A DNA stretch of 64,000 nucleotides from positions 1-64,000 of the forward strand of contig PUFA01000652.1 of the NCBI GenBank assembly GCA_003508835.1, given 5' to 3'. The notes beneath the pieces are model-generated. The model made no database searches. It was not told the origin of the DNA and worked only from the letters and a program-made list of their open reading frames with translations. Each line of letters begins with the position of its first letter. Position 1 is the first letter of the stretch. Below are positions 47,550 through 59,764 of this stretch, piece by piece. The position numbers were made by a program, and so were the translations under genes. The stretch comes from Eonycteris spelaea (Eukaryota; Chordata; Mammalia; Chiroptera; Pteropodidae).

Positions 47550-50500
47550 AAAGAAGATTTAGAAAAATGTAAAGAACAAGGGCAACGAATAGACAACAGG
47601 AACAAATATTGAAGATATTATTGCAATATCAATAATTACTTTAAAGTCAGTGGTCTAAATACACCCATTAAAGAGAGACTATTAAGTAAAATTGGGTGTG
47701 CTCATAATAAAATGGAAACTAAAAATAACACAATAGAAAAAATCAATGACTAAACAATGCAAGGGTTAACAATGGGATCAATGCAAAAGTAAAAAGGTAA
47801 CTTGAGAAAAATAAAAACAAATTCAACAATCTGGAAGAAATAGATAAATTCCTAGAAACACAATCTTCCAAGACTGAATCAAGGGAAACAAATAAAATCT
47901 GAATAGGCTGGTTCCTACTAACATAATTGAATTAGTAATCAAAAAATCCAACAAATGGAAGTTCTAGTCTAGATGGCTTCACAGGTGAATTTTACCAAAC
48001 ATTCAAAGAAGAATTAACACCTATCTTTCCAAAACTATTCCAAAATATTCAAGAGGAATGAAAGCTCAAACTCATTGCATGAGGTCACTATTGCTCTAAT
48101 TCCAAAGCCAGACAAAGATATTACAAAAAAGAATATTACAGGATGATATCCCTGATGAACAGAGATGCAAAGGTGCTCAACAAAATATTAGCAAGCTGAA
48201 CCAGCAAACATTTAAAATTTCATATACTATGATCAAGTGGGATTTATTCCTGAAATGCAAGTTTGGTTCAACATCTGCAAATCAATTAACATGATACATC
48301 ACATAAACAAATGAAGGATAAAAATCATATGATCAGTTAAAGTGTTCAACAAAATCCAGCATCAATTTATGATATAAACTGTCAGCAAAGTGGGAATAGA
48401 GGGAACATATCTCAATATAAAAAAAAAGGTAATGTATGACAAACCCTCAGCTAACATACTCAACAGGGAAAAGGTAAAAGCATGTTTCTTAAAAGGATGT
48501 ATAATTGAACATTTTTATTTAGCATAGTATTGGAACTCCTAGCCACAGCAATCAGACAAGAAAAATAAATAAAAAGGTATCCTAATTGGAAAGGAAGAAG
48601 TAAAATGGTCATTATTTGCAGATGATGTAATGCTATATAGAGAGAACCTTAAAGATTCCACCAAAAAACTATTAGAACTGATAAACAAATTCAGTAAATA
48701 AAGGATATAAATTAATAATCATAAACCAGTTGCATTTCTATATACTAATAATGAATTGCAAAAAAAAAAGAGAAATTAAGGAAACAATCCCATTACAATT
48801 GAATACAAAAAAATACCTAGGAATTAATTTAACCAAAGAAATAAAAGACTTGCACTTAGAAAATTATAGACATTGAAAAAAAAAACAATTGAAAAAAAAT
48901 ACAAATAAATGGAAGCATATACCATGCTCATGGATAGAAACAATTAACATCATTAAAGTGTCCATACTACTAAAACCAACCATACTATCAAAACCAATCT
49001 ATTGATTCAACGCAATCCCTATCAAAATGCCAATGGCATTTTTCACAGAAACTTGAACAAATAATTCTATAACATATATGGAGCCACAAAGTATCCCAAA
49101 TAGCCATAGCGATCTTAAGAAAGAAGAACAAATATTGGAGGTACCACATACTTGATATCTAACTATGTTACAAGGTTATAGCAATCAAAACAGCATGGTA
49201 ATGGCATAAAACAGACACATACATTCTATAGAACAAAATAAAGAGCTCAGAAATATACCCAAACCTATATGGTCAACTAATCTATGACAAAGGAGGAAAG
49301 AATATATGATGGGGTAAAGACAGCCTAGTCGATAAATGGTGCTGGGAAAACTTGACAGATACATGCAAATAAATGAAACTAGACTCTTATTACACCATAT
49401 AAAAATAAACTCAAAAATGAATTAAAGACTTAAATGTAAGACCTAAAACAATAAAATTCCTAGAAGAAAACATAGGCAGTAAACTCTCTAACAATTGTTC
49501 CTGGTTATATATTAGAGAGAGAGATATTATAGAGAGATATAGAGATATATAGATATAGATATATATATCTATATATCTCTATATATATCTCTATATCTAT
49601 CTAATATATATCTATATATCTCTATATCTCTATATATCTCTATATATCTCTATATATCTCTATATATAGAGAGATATATAGAGATATATAGATATATAGA
49701 TATAGATATAGATATAGATATATAGATATAGTTCCTTGAGCAAGGAAAACAACAGAAAAAATAAACGAATAGGTCTACAACAAACTAAAAGGTTTTGCAC
49801 AGCAAAGGAAACCATCCACAAAATGAAAAGGACAACCTTTTAAGTAGGAGATGTTCACTAATAATACATCTGATAAGGAGTTAATATTCAAATTTTATAA
49901 AGAGCTCACACAACTTAAGACCGAAAAAACAAACAATCCAATTAAAAAATGAGCAGAGGACCTAAAAAGATTTCTCCAAAAAGACATACAGATGGTAAAT
50001 AGACATAAAGATGCTCAACATCACTAATCATCAGAGAAATGCAAATAAAACTACAAAACTACAATGAGATATCACCTCACACCTATTTGAATGGCCATAA
50101 TCAATAAATCAACAAACAAGTGTCGGCAAGGATGTGGAGAATAGAGAATCCTCATGCACTATCAATGGGATTGTAAATTGGTGCAGTCACAATGGGAAAC
50201 AGTTTAGAGGTTTTTCAAAAAATTAAAATTAGAAATACCATATCACCCAGCATTTCTATTCCTCAGTATTTACACAAAGAAATCCAAAACACTATTGAAA
50301 AGATATATGCACCCCCTATGTTAATTGCAGCTTTATCTACAATAGTCAAGACATGGAAGCAACCTAGGTGTCCACTGATAAAAGAATGCATGAAGGAGAA
50401 GTGGTGTGTGTGTGTGTGTGTGTGTGTGTATACATACATACATACATACACAATGAAATATTCTTTAGCCATTATAAAGAATGAAATCTTACCATTCATG

Positions 50501-50580
50501 ATACCATGGATGGACCTGGAAGGTGTTATGCTAAGTGAAATATGTCTAACCACTATACTGTAAACTAAAAAAAAAAAAAA
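47550..50580 (+). mobile_element. L1-I: L1 truncated near ORF2 start
   Basis: It starts with the first ORF2 codons ('tatcaataattactttaaag'), loses much of the endonuclease, then carries an almost continuous RT domain (47830-48700). FADD is intact near 48615-48626 ('ttatttgcagatgatg'). Next come the post-RT region (48770-49480), a microsatellite (49505-49738) and the ORF2 C-terminus; the 50192-50563 fragment reads 'MKYSLAIIKNEILPFM'. The 3'UTR is nearly all deleted and the element ends in A-rich sequence at about 50580. Stops and frameshifts are present throughout. Confidence 0.85.
49505..49738. repeat. self-complementary AGATAT/ATATCT microsatellite in L1-I
   Basis: About 230 bp made only of 'agagata/gatata' purine-type units on the left, 'tatctcta' pyrimidine-type units in the middle (about 49564-49668) and 'agagatata' units again on the right. 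The middle can pair with either flank. It sits where other L1 copies have a short 'gatatatctcc' motif (compare 18632-18646), the likely seed. Confidence 0.92.
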
Positions 50581-50662
50581 GAAAAATTAAAAAAAAACTA
50601 AAAAAGGCTTGTTTAAAAGTAATAAAAAATGCCTTTATGTAATATATATGCAAAATATTTGA

Positions 50663-50871
50663 ATGGGGTGAAGGGTTAAAAAGTACAAATTAGTAGTTGA
50701 TAGTTGGTCATGGGGATGGGGAGCATGGCAGAGAGAATGCAGATAGCATTAATATGATAGCTAGGTAGAGGGCTAGGGGAGGGAGGGAGCAATTGGGGGG
50801 ATCTTTTTATGAACTATATAGATGTCTAACCCACATACTGTATACTTGAAACTAATTTAAATAAATATATT
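50663..50871 (+). mobile_element. short L1 3'UTR-only copy with perfect TSD
   Basis: 209 bp from 'ggggtgaagggttaaaaagt' to 'actgtatacttgaaactaat' plus a short A-rich tail, bracketed by 'aaaatatttga' at 50652-50662 and 50872-50882. It is closely related to 20790-21005 and to the 3' end of L1-1. It carries a G-rich internal tract ('gggctaggggagggagggag'). Confidence 0.92.
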
Positions 50872-50882
50872 AAAATATTTGA

Positions 50883-51450
50883 TATTTTTCTGATCCATAT
50901 ATTATTTTAGCTTGGACTTTACACTAATTATAAAGCAAAAATATTGTTACTTATGTTTTATATACATATATTTAAATCTTATGATTACCCTTTATATGCC
51001 ATTTCAACATATCTTTAAAAAGTGTCATGATTCTAATTCATTGGTACAGGATCACCGGTATATTTATCCTACTTTTTATCATGGTTGTCAGAAAAAACTC
51101 TATGTCCTTGAAAACTAAAATACCACTGACAATTTCAGTCAATATTTATATTAATAGTATACTATATTAATGTACCTAAATATTAATCTATTTACATTAT
51201 AATCTCTGTTATGTCTATATTAATGCAAATTTATATATCTACATAGCATAATACAGATATAATATTATATTCTATATTCATGTGTATATAATGACCAATA
51301 TAATTTATTTAATATGGAGATGTTTCAATTCTACTATTTGAAGGGGGACTCAACAATTTGCTTATCATTAAACATATTTTTCAGAAATATTCATCATTCA
51401 TTTAGCTGTTGCTTACTTCTATAAATATATTGGAAAATAGGAATTTTTGC
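50883..51450. other. no recognisable feature
   Basis: Very AT-rich unique sequence with many 'tata' patches. No repeat family or reading frame that I can support. Confidence 0.45.
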
Positions 51451-51454
51451 CAAA

Positions 51455-51620
51455 GCTAGATAGAGGTAAAAGGGGTCAAATGTTTGGTGACAGAAGGGAA
51501 TCTAATTTTGGGTGGTGAATAAACAATTCAATATATATATGACATACTGTTGTTGTACACTTGGAACTTACTTGATTTTATTAATCAGTGTAACCCAATA
51601 ATTTTTAAATAAAAAAATTT
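51455..51620 (+). mobile_element. short L1 3' end of the L1-F type
   Basis: 'gaggtaaaaggggtcaaatg' and 'tttggtgacagaagggaatc' to 'ggaacttacttgattttatt' plus an A-rich tail match the last part of L1-F (58230-58530). It is 5' truncated inside the 3'UTR. No clear TSD was found. Confidence 0.8.
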
Positions 51621-52000
51621 CAGAGAATAAGATAGTTCACAGGAAAGAAAGAAGGCTAAATGTGACATCACCTCCAATTATATGATAAAAGCCACTGTTC
51701 TAAGCTTTATAGAATAACAGTTGACAGTAGTATGAAATAAATTTGATGGAGCACCAAAACATAACACGTTGAATGAAATGTGTTTTTGTTGATGAAGAAA
51801 GAAAACAATCTTTTGGTACAAAATTTCTTGATCTTGTAAATTCAGAGTCCTTTGAAGGGTGTAATATTGACTTGTGGATTGCCTTCATATGGTTAAAACC
51901 AGTTCCCTTTACTCTGATGCTTTCTCATACCAAAAAAGATGACATTATACAGTTGATATCACTAAAGCAAGAACAAAATTGCATTAAAATCAATGCTTAG
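51621..52000. other. unique sequence with a 75-codon open frame
   Basis: 51773-52000 (+) is open for 75 codons starting MKCVFVDEERKQSFGTKFLD and the antisense is also partly open (51888-51700). I recognise no domain, signal peptide, splice context or repeat. It lies between two L1 insertions and is more likely chance than a gene. Confidence 0.3.
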
Positions 52001-52773
52001 GGATTTAATATAGAAATCCTAGAAGGGAGTGATATCAGTAACAGGGCAGAGGAAGCTGTCCCCAGATCTCTCCCTAAAAAAAAAAAAACAATAAGGTGAA
52101 CATCTAAAGCTCAATAAAAACACCCAACCTGTACACAAGCACGTCTGAGCAAGGGATCTGTGCATAAGAGCTACCACAGGTCAGAACCCTGGGAATTGGG
52201 CTATAGACTTGGAGAAACAAAGAATCAGCCTTTCACAGCTGGAGGTCCCTTCGGGAGGAGGAGGAGAGGAGAAGGTGCAGTGGGAGAACTGTGAGAGCTG
52301 TGAGCTCCAGGCAGTGGCAGTGCTCAGGGATCAGGGCAGAAAGCAGATAAGTGGGATGGAAGACAAGTAACAGTTAATTATTACTAGCCCAAGTTGCAAA
52401 ACACAAAAGCTGAGCCACAGCCCCCATTCCCTCAAACCAAAGGGACACGTCCCTCATATCCTCTAAAACTGAACACCACAAAGTCCTAGGGGAATCTGAA
52501 CAAATGCTACCAAAACTGTCATTAACAGAGACAGGGACTGAGACTGAGGGTAGCAAGCGAGACTGAGAATTTAGAAGGAAAAAAATGGCTTTATTAAGAT
52601 TTTATATAAAGCAGGGATCCAAGAGGCTTAGATGCCACCTACTGGAAACCAAAGGAACAATGCCTCTTTGCAACAGGCTGAAAGAGACCTGTATATAATA
52701 AATCTTCTTGCTGGAAAAAAGCAGAATACACTACCATTAATGTCCAGGCAGAAAAAATACTCCATTAAAAGCC

Positions 52774-52977
52774 ATGAACAACCAAGATGACAAAGCAGCT
52801 CAGAAAGAAAGAGAAAAATCTCCAAAAAGTAAGCTTAAAAATGTAGAAATATGCAACTTAAATGACAGAGAATTCAGGATGGTATTTCTGAAAAAACTCA
52901 ATGAGATAAAAAATAAATCATATCAACAACACCAGGAATTGAAACAAACAAAAAAAAGATCTAGATCAGCAGAATGA
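52774..52977 (+). pseudogene. L1-F ORF1 N-terminal fragment
   Basis: A 67-codon open piece starts MNNQDDKAAQKEREKSPKSK and continues with 'ICNLNDREFRMVFLKKLNEI', the typical L1 ORF1 N-terminus before the coiled coil. It ends at a stop in what should be the coiled-coil region. ORF1-like code continues to about 53190 in other frames. Confidence 0.85.
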
Positions 52978-53420
52978 GTTTCTTAGCAAAGAGAATGAAA
53001 CCTTCAAAAAGAAACAAATAGAACTCTGGAAATTAAAAACACATTAAAAAGAGATGAAGAATGAAGCAGCAAGCTTGGGCAATAGTGTCGATGAAATTGA
53101 GGAAATGATCAGTGGCATCAAAGACAAAAATCTAGAAATAAATCACAAGGACGAAGAGAGAAACTAAAGAATGAAAAATAAAGACTGAAAGAGCTTCTTG
53201 GGGCTGCTGAACCAAGCAAGCAACAGAGTATGCTAGGGACATAGTGTGATATCAGCCACTGGGGGCCTCAGGAGATGACCGTGCTCACTGGAGTTGTTGT
53301 CATTTCAGATGTGATTTCATTTTAGAAAAAAATAACCATATCTACTGGGACATGGTTAATTAAGTGGCCCGAATAGAAGATTTTATATAGCCCTATACAA
53401 AGAAAATATCAATTCAAATA

Positions 53421-53600
53421 GGACTGACATCAGAAACATGGTAGAGTGAGAGATGACTCAGATCAGTCTCCATGAAATAATAATGACCTTAATATCTAAA
53501 ACTCAATAAAAATCAACCAGCCTGCACACTAGCACGTCTAGGCATGATATCTACACATAAGACCTACCACAGGCATGAGCTGGAGATAGGAATTCAAGAA
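53421..53600 (+). repeat. second copy of the L1-F 5' head
   Basis: 'gactgacatcagaaacatgg', 'tatctaaaactcaataaaaa', 'tcaaccagcctgcacactag', 'cacgtctaggcatgatatct' and 'taagacctaccacaggcatg' align in order with 52023-52210. It is a diverged direct repeat of the first about 180 bp of L1-F. Downstream it joins ORF1 C-terminal code. The intervening 53190-53410 is not recognisable. Confidence 0.8.
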
Positions 53601-54389
53601 GTCAGCAGAACACCAAATTATCTCAACCCAAAAAGTCTTTCTCCAAGAAAAATTGTATTAAAATTATAAAAAATCAATGACAAATTAAGGATTCTCAGGG
53701 TAGCCAGGGAAAAGAAGACAGTAAACTATAAAGGATAACCCATTAGATAATCATCAGACTTCTTAGCATAAACATTACTTCAAACTATTAAATGAAAGAA
53801 ACTATGAGCCAATAATTTAGATATAAAGGAGAAATAAAGGCCTTTCCAGACATATAAAAATTTGAGGGAATTTTCCACTAGGAGGCCTGCATTACAAGAA
53901 ATACTGAAAGGGGTCAGCTTACCTTTAAAAAAATGACAAAAAAATACATAACTATGAGTAAGGTGACTAGCAGATAGATAGAAGGAGGGAGTGCAAGCGT
54001 TACTAATAACAGGGCATTATAAGCTTAAACAGTAAGAAGAGACTTGCTATAGCAAGATAGTAATGAACATTCAGCATACATAGGGAAAAATTGAGACAAC
54101 AATGACAGAAAAGGAGAGGATTCAAAAATACAAATTTGCAAAGGGAAATGGAGGTAAGTCACATGCTGAAGAAAATGGACTACTATATATATAAAACTAT
54201 TCTCTACATTTTTGTAATGGTAAACACATGTTGAAGATTCAGAACTGAAGTATATAAAATAAAACAAGAAAGACCAGAGGGAAAATCCACAAAAGCCAAC
54301 CAAAATAGAAAAAAAAACAACAACAACAGATGCACAAGGACAAGGAAGCAATGGAAACACCAAGCTACAAGAAAGCAAATGATAAAATG

Positions 54390-57300
54390 GTTATAGGAAA
54401 ACCTCATATTTCAATAATCCCCCTAAATGTGAATAGACTGAACACACCAATAAAAAGGCATATAGTTGCAGATTGGATCAAAAAAACAAAACCCAAACAT
54501 ATGCTGCCTCATGGAGACACATCTCAGTTCCAGAGACATATATAGACTCAGAGTGAAAGGGTGGGAAATGATATTTCAAGCAAATAGCATTCAAAGAAAA
54601 GTGAGACAGTGGTACTAATATCAGATGAAATAGACTTCAAAATAAGAAAGGTAAAGATAGATACTGAGGGATACTTCATAATGGTAAAGGGAATCATACA
54701 GAAAAAAAAGATATAACACTTATTAATATCTATGTTCCCACTCAGGGAACCCTGAAATTTTTAAAGCAATTAATAAGACAACTAATGGAGAAACAGACCA
54801 AAACACTATCGTAGTATGGGACCTAAATACCCTACTGTGAAATATGGACAGATCATCCAAACAGAAAATCAATAAGGAAGAAATATAATTAAATGCCACA
54901 TTAGATGAACTGGAAATAATTGATATTTACAGAGGCTTTCATCCCAAAACAGCTGCTTATACATTCTTCTTTAGTGTACATGGAACTTTCCCAAGGATTG
55001 ACCACATACTGGGACACAGAGATAGCCTCAATAAATATAAAAGGCCTGAAATAATACCAACCATATTTTCCGATCATATTATTTTGAAGCTGCACATTAA
55101 GTGTAAAAAGAAAGCAGGAAGAACCACAAATAGGTGGAGATTAAAAAAAACATGGTACTGAATGAAGAACTATTGGGTCAGAGAAGAAATGAAAAGAGAG
55201 ATCAAGGGATACATAGAAATGAATGATATTGATAGGACAACATATCAAAACTTTAGGACATGGCAAAAGTGGTAATGAGAGGAAATTTCACATCATTACA
55301 GGGCTATCTCAAAAAAAAAAAAAAAAAATAATGAGCTCAAACAAACAGCCTAATGCTTTATCTTAAGAAACTGGAAAAGGAAGAACATATGAAGCCCCAA
55401 ATCAGCAGAAAGAAAGAAAGAATCAAAATTGGAGCAGAGATAAATGATACCGAAAAAAATGGAAAAAAAATCAATGTAACAAAGAGCTGGTGCTTTGAGA
55501 AGATTAAGAAAATTGAAAAATGTGTGGGTAGACTCACTAAAGAAAAAAGTGAAAGGACACAAACAAAATCAGGGATGAAAAAGGAAACATTATGACAGAA
55601 ACCTCAGAAATACAAAGGATCATATGGGAATACGATGGAAAAGTATATAGCACCAAATAGAATAACCTAGAACAAATGGACCAGTTCTTTGAAAAATACA
55701 ACTTCCTAGACTCAATCAAGAAGAACTGAAAAAATCTAAATAGACTGATAAGCATAAAGTATGAAAAATGAAATAATCATTCAAAAAAAACTGACAAAAT
55801 ATAAAATCCAGGACCAGATGGCTTTACCAGTGAATTCTACCAAACATTCAAAGAAGATTTAATACCTATCTTCTCAAGCTCTTCCAAAAATTGAAGAGGA
55901 GGCAGGACTCCTTTACTCATTTTATGAGGCAAACGTTACCCTGATACCAAAACTTGGTGAAGATAACACACAAAAAAGAAAACTACAGATCAATATCTCT
56001 CATGAACACAGATGGAAAATCCTAAAGAAGATACTAGCAAGCCAAATACAGCAACATACAACATATTAAAAAGTTTATACACCACAATTAAGTGGGCTTC
56101 ATCTCAGAGGCACAGAGATGGTTTACCATATGCACATCAACCAATGTGATACACCACATAAACTTAACAACAGCAGTATAGAAGGAAAGTACCTTAACAT
56201 AATAAAGGCATCTATGACAAACCCTCAGCCAACATTCCAGTTAATGGTGAAAAACTAAAAACCTTCCCTCTAATGTTAGGAACAAGGCAAGGCTGTCCAC
56301 TAATGACACTCTTATTCAATTTAACATTGGAAGTCCTAGCAAGTGAAATCAGACAAGAGAAATATATAAAAGGCATCCAAATAGGAAACAAAGAAGTCAA
56401 AGTGTCACTTTTTATGGATGACATGGTTCTCTGTATAGAAAACCCTAAAGACCCCACAAGAACACTACTAGAAACAATAATCGAATGGAATAAAGTTTCT
56501 GAATAAAAAGTCAATGCTCAAAGATCCAAAGCATTCCTATACTCTAATAATGAAGTGTAGTGTCCAAAAAAAAAAAAAATGGGACAATAACTCCTTTTGC
56601 AATTGCAACAAAAAGAATAAAATAACTAGGAATAAATCTAATGAAACATGTGAAGGACTTATGTAATGAAAACTATAAGACCCTGTTAAATGAAATCAAA
56701 GACACAATGAAATGAAAAGATATCCACTGTTCTTGAATTAAAAAGAATCAACATAGCTAAAATGACCTTATTACCTAAAGCATCATACAGATTTAATGCA
56801 ATCTCCTATCAAAAATTCCATCGAAATTTTTTAAAGAAATAAAACAAAAACGATCTGATTTGTATGGAAGCACAAAAAGACCCAAATTGCCAAAAGCTAT
56901 CCTGAGAAAAAAGAACAAGGCTGGAAGGCTTCACTCTGCTGCCCAACTTCAAATTATACTATAAAGCGACAGTAATCAAAACAGCATGGTATTGGCAAAA
57001 AACAGACACCCAGATTTGTGGAACAGAGTCGAGATTCTACAAATCATCCCATGTATATATAGGCAAATAATTTTGACAAGAGAGCCAAAACATAGAGTGT
57101 AGAAAGGAAAGCCTCTTCAATAAATAGTGCTGAGGAAACTAGAAATCCTCCTGCAAAAGAATGAAAACTAGTCTGTTGTCTATCACCACACACTAAAATT
57201 AACTCAAAATAGATTAAGGACCTGAAATAAGACTTGAAACAATAAGATGTATAGAAGGAAACATAGGAACTAACTCATGGACCTTGGGCTTAAAGAGGAA

Positions 57301-57950
57301 TTTACGAATTTGACTCAAAGCAACGAAGGAAGGCGAAAATAAATGAATGGGACTACATCAAACTAAAAAAACTTCTGCATAGCAAAAGAAACCATCAACA
57401 AGGTAAAAAGATAACCATCCAAATGGGAAAATATGTTTGCAAGCAATGCCTCTTATAAGCACCTAATATCCAAAATATGCAAAGAACTCATACAATTCAA
57501 TAACAACAAAAAAACCCCCAAATGATTCAATCAAAAAATAGGCAGAGGACCTGAATACACACTTCTCCCAAGAATACATACAAATGGCCAACAAAACATA
57601 AAAATATTCTCGATATTGCTAGCTATTAGGGAAATGCAAATAAAAACCATAATGAGATACCATCTCACACCTGTTAGAATAGTGTTATCAATAGGACATT
57701 AGTAAGAAGTGTTGAAGAGGATGTGGAGGAAAAGGAACCCTCATACACTGGTGGTGAGACTGCAGGTTGGTACAGCCACTATGTGAAACAGTATGGGGTT
57801 CTTCAAAAGCTAAGAATTGATCTACCATATGATCCAGTAATCCCTCTACTGGGTATTTTACCCCAAGGACTTAAAACATATCTGAAAAGATATTGGCACA
57901 CCAATGTTAACAGTAGCAACTGAAGTGTCCTATGATAGATGACTGGATAA
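54390..57950 (+). pseudogene. L1-F ORF2 remnant
   Basis: Surviving pieces in order are: endonuclease start at 54330-54545 ('NRLNTPIKRHIVADWIKKTK'); RT palm at 56273-56506 ('[20 protein letters not shown]', then '[17 protein letters not shown]'); and the C-terminal part at 57723-57923 ('[20 protein letters not shown]'). A complete L1 ORF2 would encode endonuclease, RT and a C-terminal zinc-knuckle region of about 1,275 residues. Here it is split by many frameshifts and stops. Confidence 0.88.
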
Positions 57951-58283
57951 AGAAGCTTTGGTACATATATTACAATGGAATACTACTCAGCCATAAGAAG
58001 AGATGAAATACTGCCATTTGGATAACATGGATGGACCTCGAGAGAAATATGCTAAGCCAAATAAGCCAGACAGAAAAAGTTGAAAACCACATTATATCCC
58101 TGGATATGTGGATATAAACCTAAAAGGAACAAATGAACAAGGCAAACAGAGACTCATGGACATGGACATAAACTAGTGGTTACCAAGGGGTACTGTAGAG
58201 GGGAGAGGGGGGGAGGAAGTAGATGGGGTAAAAGGGGTCAAATATGTGGTGACAGAAATATAACTATGAATGGTGAACACAAC

Positions 58284-58334
58284 AATGCAATATATATTAT
58301 ATATATGTGTACATATATAATATATATATAAATA

Positions 58335-58369
<35 letters not shown>

Positions 58370-58412
58370 CCTTCCATGCACTACACACACACACACACAC
58401 CACACACACACT
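58284..58412. repeat. (TA)n and (CA)n microsatellite in L1-F 3'UTR
   Basis: TA-rich tract of about 80 bp (58290-58366) and a CA tract (58384-58410) inside the L1-F 3'UTR. Confidence 0.92.
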
Positions 58413-58774
58413 TTACTGTTGAAATGTACACCTTACATATACAATTATATATATGCCTTACGGTTGAATTATATACCTGAAACTTACTTGATTTCGTTAT
58501 CCAAAGTCGCCATAATAAAAATAAATTTAAAAAAGGATTAAACATGAAATCAAAGAGTATGCCTCTCCTTCTTAAATTTCTGAAGCCTAGAAAACATATC
58601 TATGAGTAAACTCAGATCAATATCCAAAGGGAAATTAAATCCCTGACCTTTAATTGTAAAGTTAATTTTCTTCAGTTACTTAGAAAAATATAAACCATCT
58701 ATTTTTACTTTAATCTAAAATACACACTTTAAAATAAATAGCATTACATTTAGATGATTACATTACTTCATTTT

Positions 58775-58845
58775 TAAATTAAATGTACTGAGGCGACATT
58801 GGTTAATAAGGCCACGTGTATAATTTAATAACATGTCCACAGATA
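58775..58845 (-). mobile_element. L1 3' terminal scrap, minus strand
   Basis: 'gaggcgacattggttaataa' is the reverse complement of the L1-F-type terminus ('ttattaaccaatgtcacccc' in other copies), followed by 'ggccacgtgtataatttaat'. Only about 70 bp remain. Confidence 0.6.
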
Positions 58846-58887
58846 TAGAAAGCATTTTGATCATTATCATAATTGAAAGTGGGGGAA

Positions 58888-59150
58888 TATGTGAAGGGTG
58901 GTAGAAATTAAGAGGTAAAAAATTGGTAGTTAAAAATAGTCATGGGGATGTGGAGTTATAGCATGGGAATATAGTTAGTATTATTGTAATAACTATGTAT
59001 GGTTTCAAATGGGTATTGGATTTATCAGAGTGATCACTTCATAATTTATATTAAATGTCTAATCGCTGTGTTATATACCTGAAACTAATATAATATTGTA
59101 TGTCAAGTTATAATTTTTTAAAAATGAAAATAAAAAAAATTAAAAATGTA
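58888..59150 (+). mobile_element. short L1 3'UTR-only copy
   Basis: It starts at 'atgtgaagggtggtagaaat', continues 'agtcatggggatgtggagtt' and 'agttagtattattgtaataa', and ends with 'tatacctgaaactaatataa' and an A-rich tail. It starts at the same 3'UTR position as the copies at 20790 and 50663, but belongs to the L1-B/L1-H type of 3' end. Confidence 0.85.
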
Positions 59151-59338
59151 GCATGTATCTGACAAACATTACTTAAAAATAAGTTATAGATGTAGCCAAA
59201 GCTATTGGTCATGTAATTTTGCTATATTATTTAGAAAAACAATGTTTTCTGTCAGGAACACTTAGTAATCTTCATGAAATTATGGTAAAATATTTCAACA
59301 TAAACATTTTTGGGTTTTTTTCCAGATATTAAAAGCAC

Positions 59339-59405
59339 TTGCTTTTATCATCATTCATCATCATCATCATCATCATCATTCATCATCATTATTATTATTA
59401 TTGTA
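59339..59405. repeat. (CAT)n-(ATT)n microsatellite
   Basis: About 12 'atc/tca' trinucleotide units followed by 'attattattatt'. They create an artificial Ser/Ile-rich frame. Confidence 0.93.
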
Positions 59406-59574
59406 AATGTAACTAATCCATGTTGCTTGATTCTCAGGATCTGTACACTTAATAATTCTCTTTACTGCATCTTATTATCTTTATTAGTAACAGCTTTAAA
59501 ATACCACCTTGCCATACATTAAATATTATGTTACATTGATTATTACTTCTATTAAGTATGACATTTAAAATAAA

Positions 59575-59750
59575 AGGATAATCAAAAAAAGGTATAAAAG
59601 GTGAAGGGGTATAGAAGATTCCAATAGTCAATAATATTGTAATAACTATGTTTGGTGTCAGATGAGTACTAGATTTATCTGAATGATCACTTTGTAAGTT
59701 ATATAAATGTCTAATCAACATGTTGTAACCTGCAACCAATATGACTAACA
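59575..59750 (+). mobile_element. short L1 3'UTR-only copy
   Basis: It starts near 'aaaaggtgaaggggtataga', lacks the middle block, and continues 'agtcaataatattgtaataa' to 'catgttgtaacctgcaacca'. The start is again next to the 'ggtgaaggg' site. Confidence 0.8.
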
Positions 59751-59764
59751 TGGAGATGTGTGAA

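Larger units (their letters stand above)
52019..58534 (+). mobile_element. L1-F: near-full-length L1 with a doubled 5' head
   Basis: It starts with an L1 head ('gtgatatcagtaacagggca') and a purine-rich 5'UTR. An ORF1 start follows near 52774, then ORF2 from about 54390, and a 3'UTR ending at about 58530. The probable TSD is 'ggatttaatatagaaatc' (52001-52018) / 'ggattaaacatgaaatc' (58535-58551). A second copy of the 5' head lies inside at 53421-53600, after which only the ORF1 C-terminal code follows. The RT motif reads FMDD: both aspartates are kept but the alanine is replaced. All frames are broken. Confidence 0.88.

Noticed and set aside
54025..54407. 117- and 67-codon minus-strand open frames with hydrophobic stretches
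   Set aside because: Antisense of the inter-ORF region and ORF2 start of L1-F.
58775..59150. A fourth twin-primed L1 (minus piece followed by plus piece)
   Set aside because: Both pieces are 3' termini, and of different L1 types, so they must be separate insertions.
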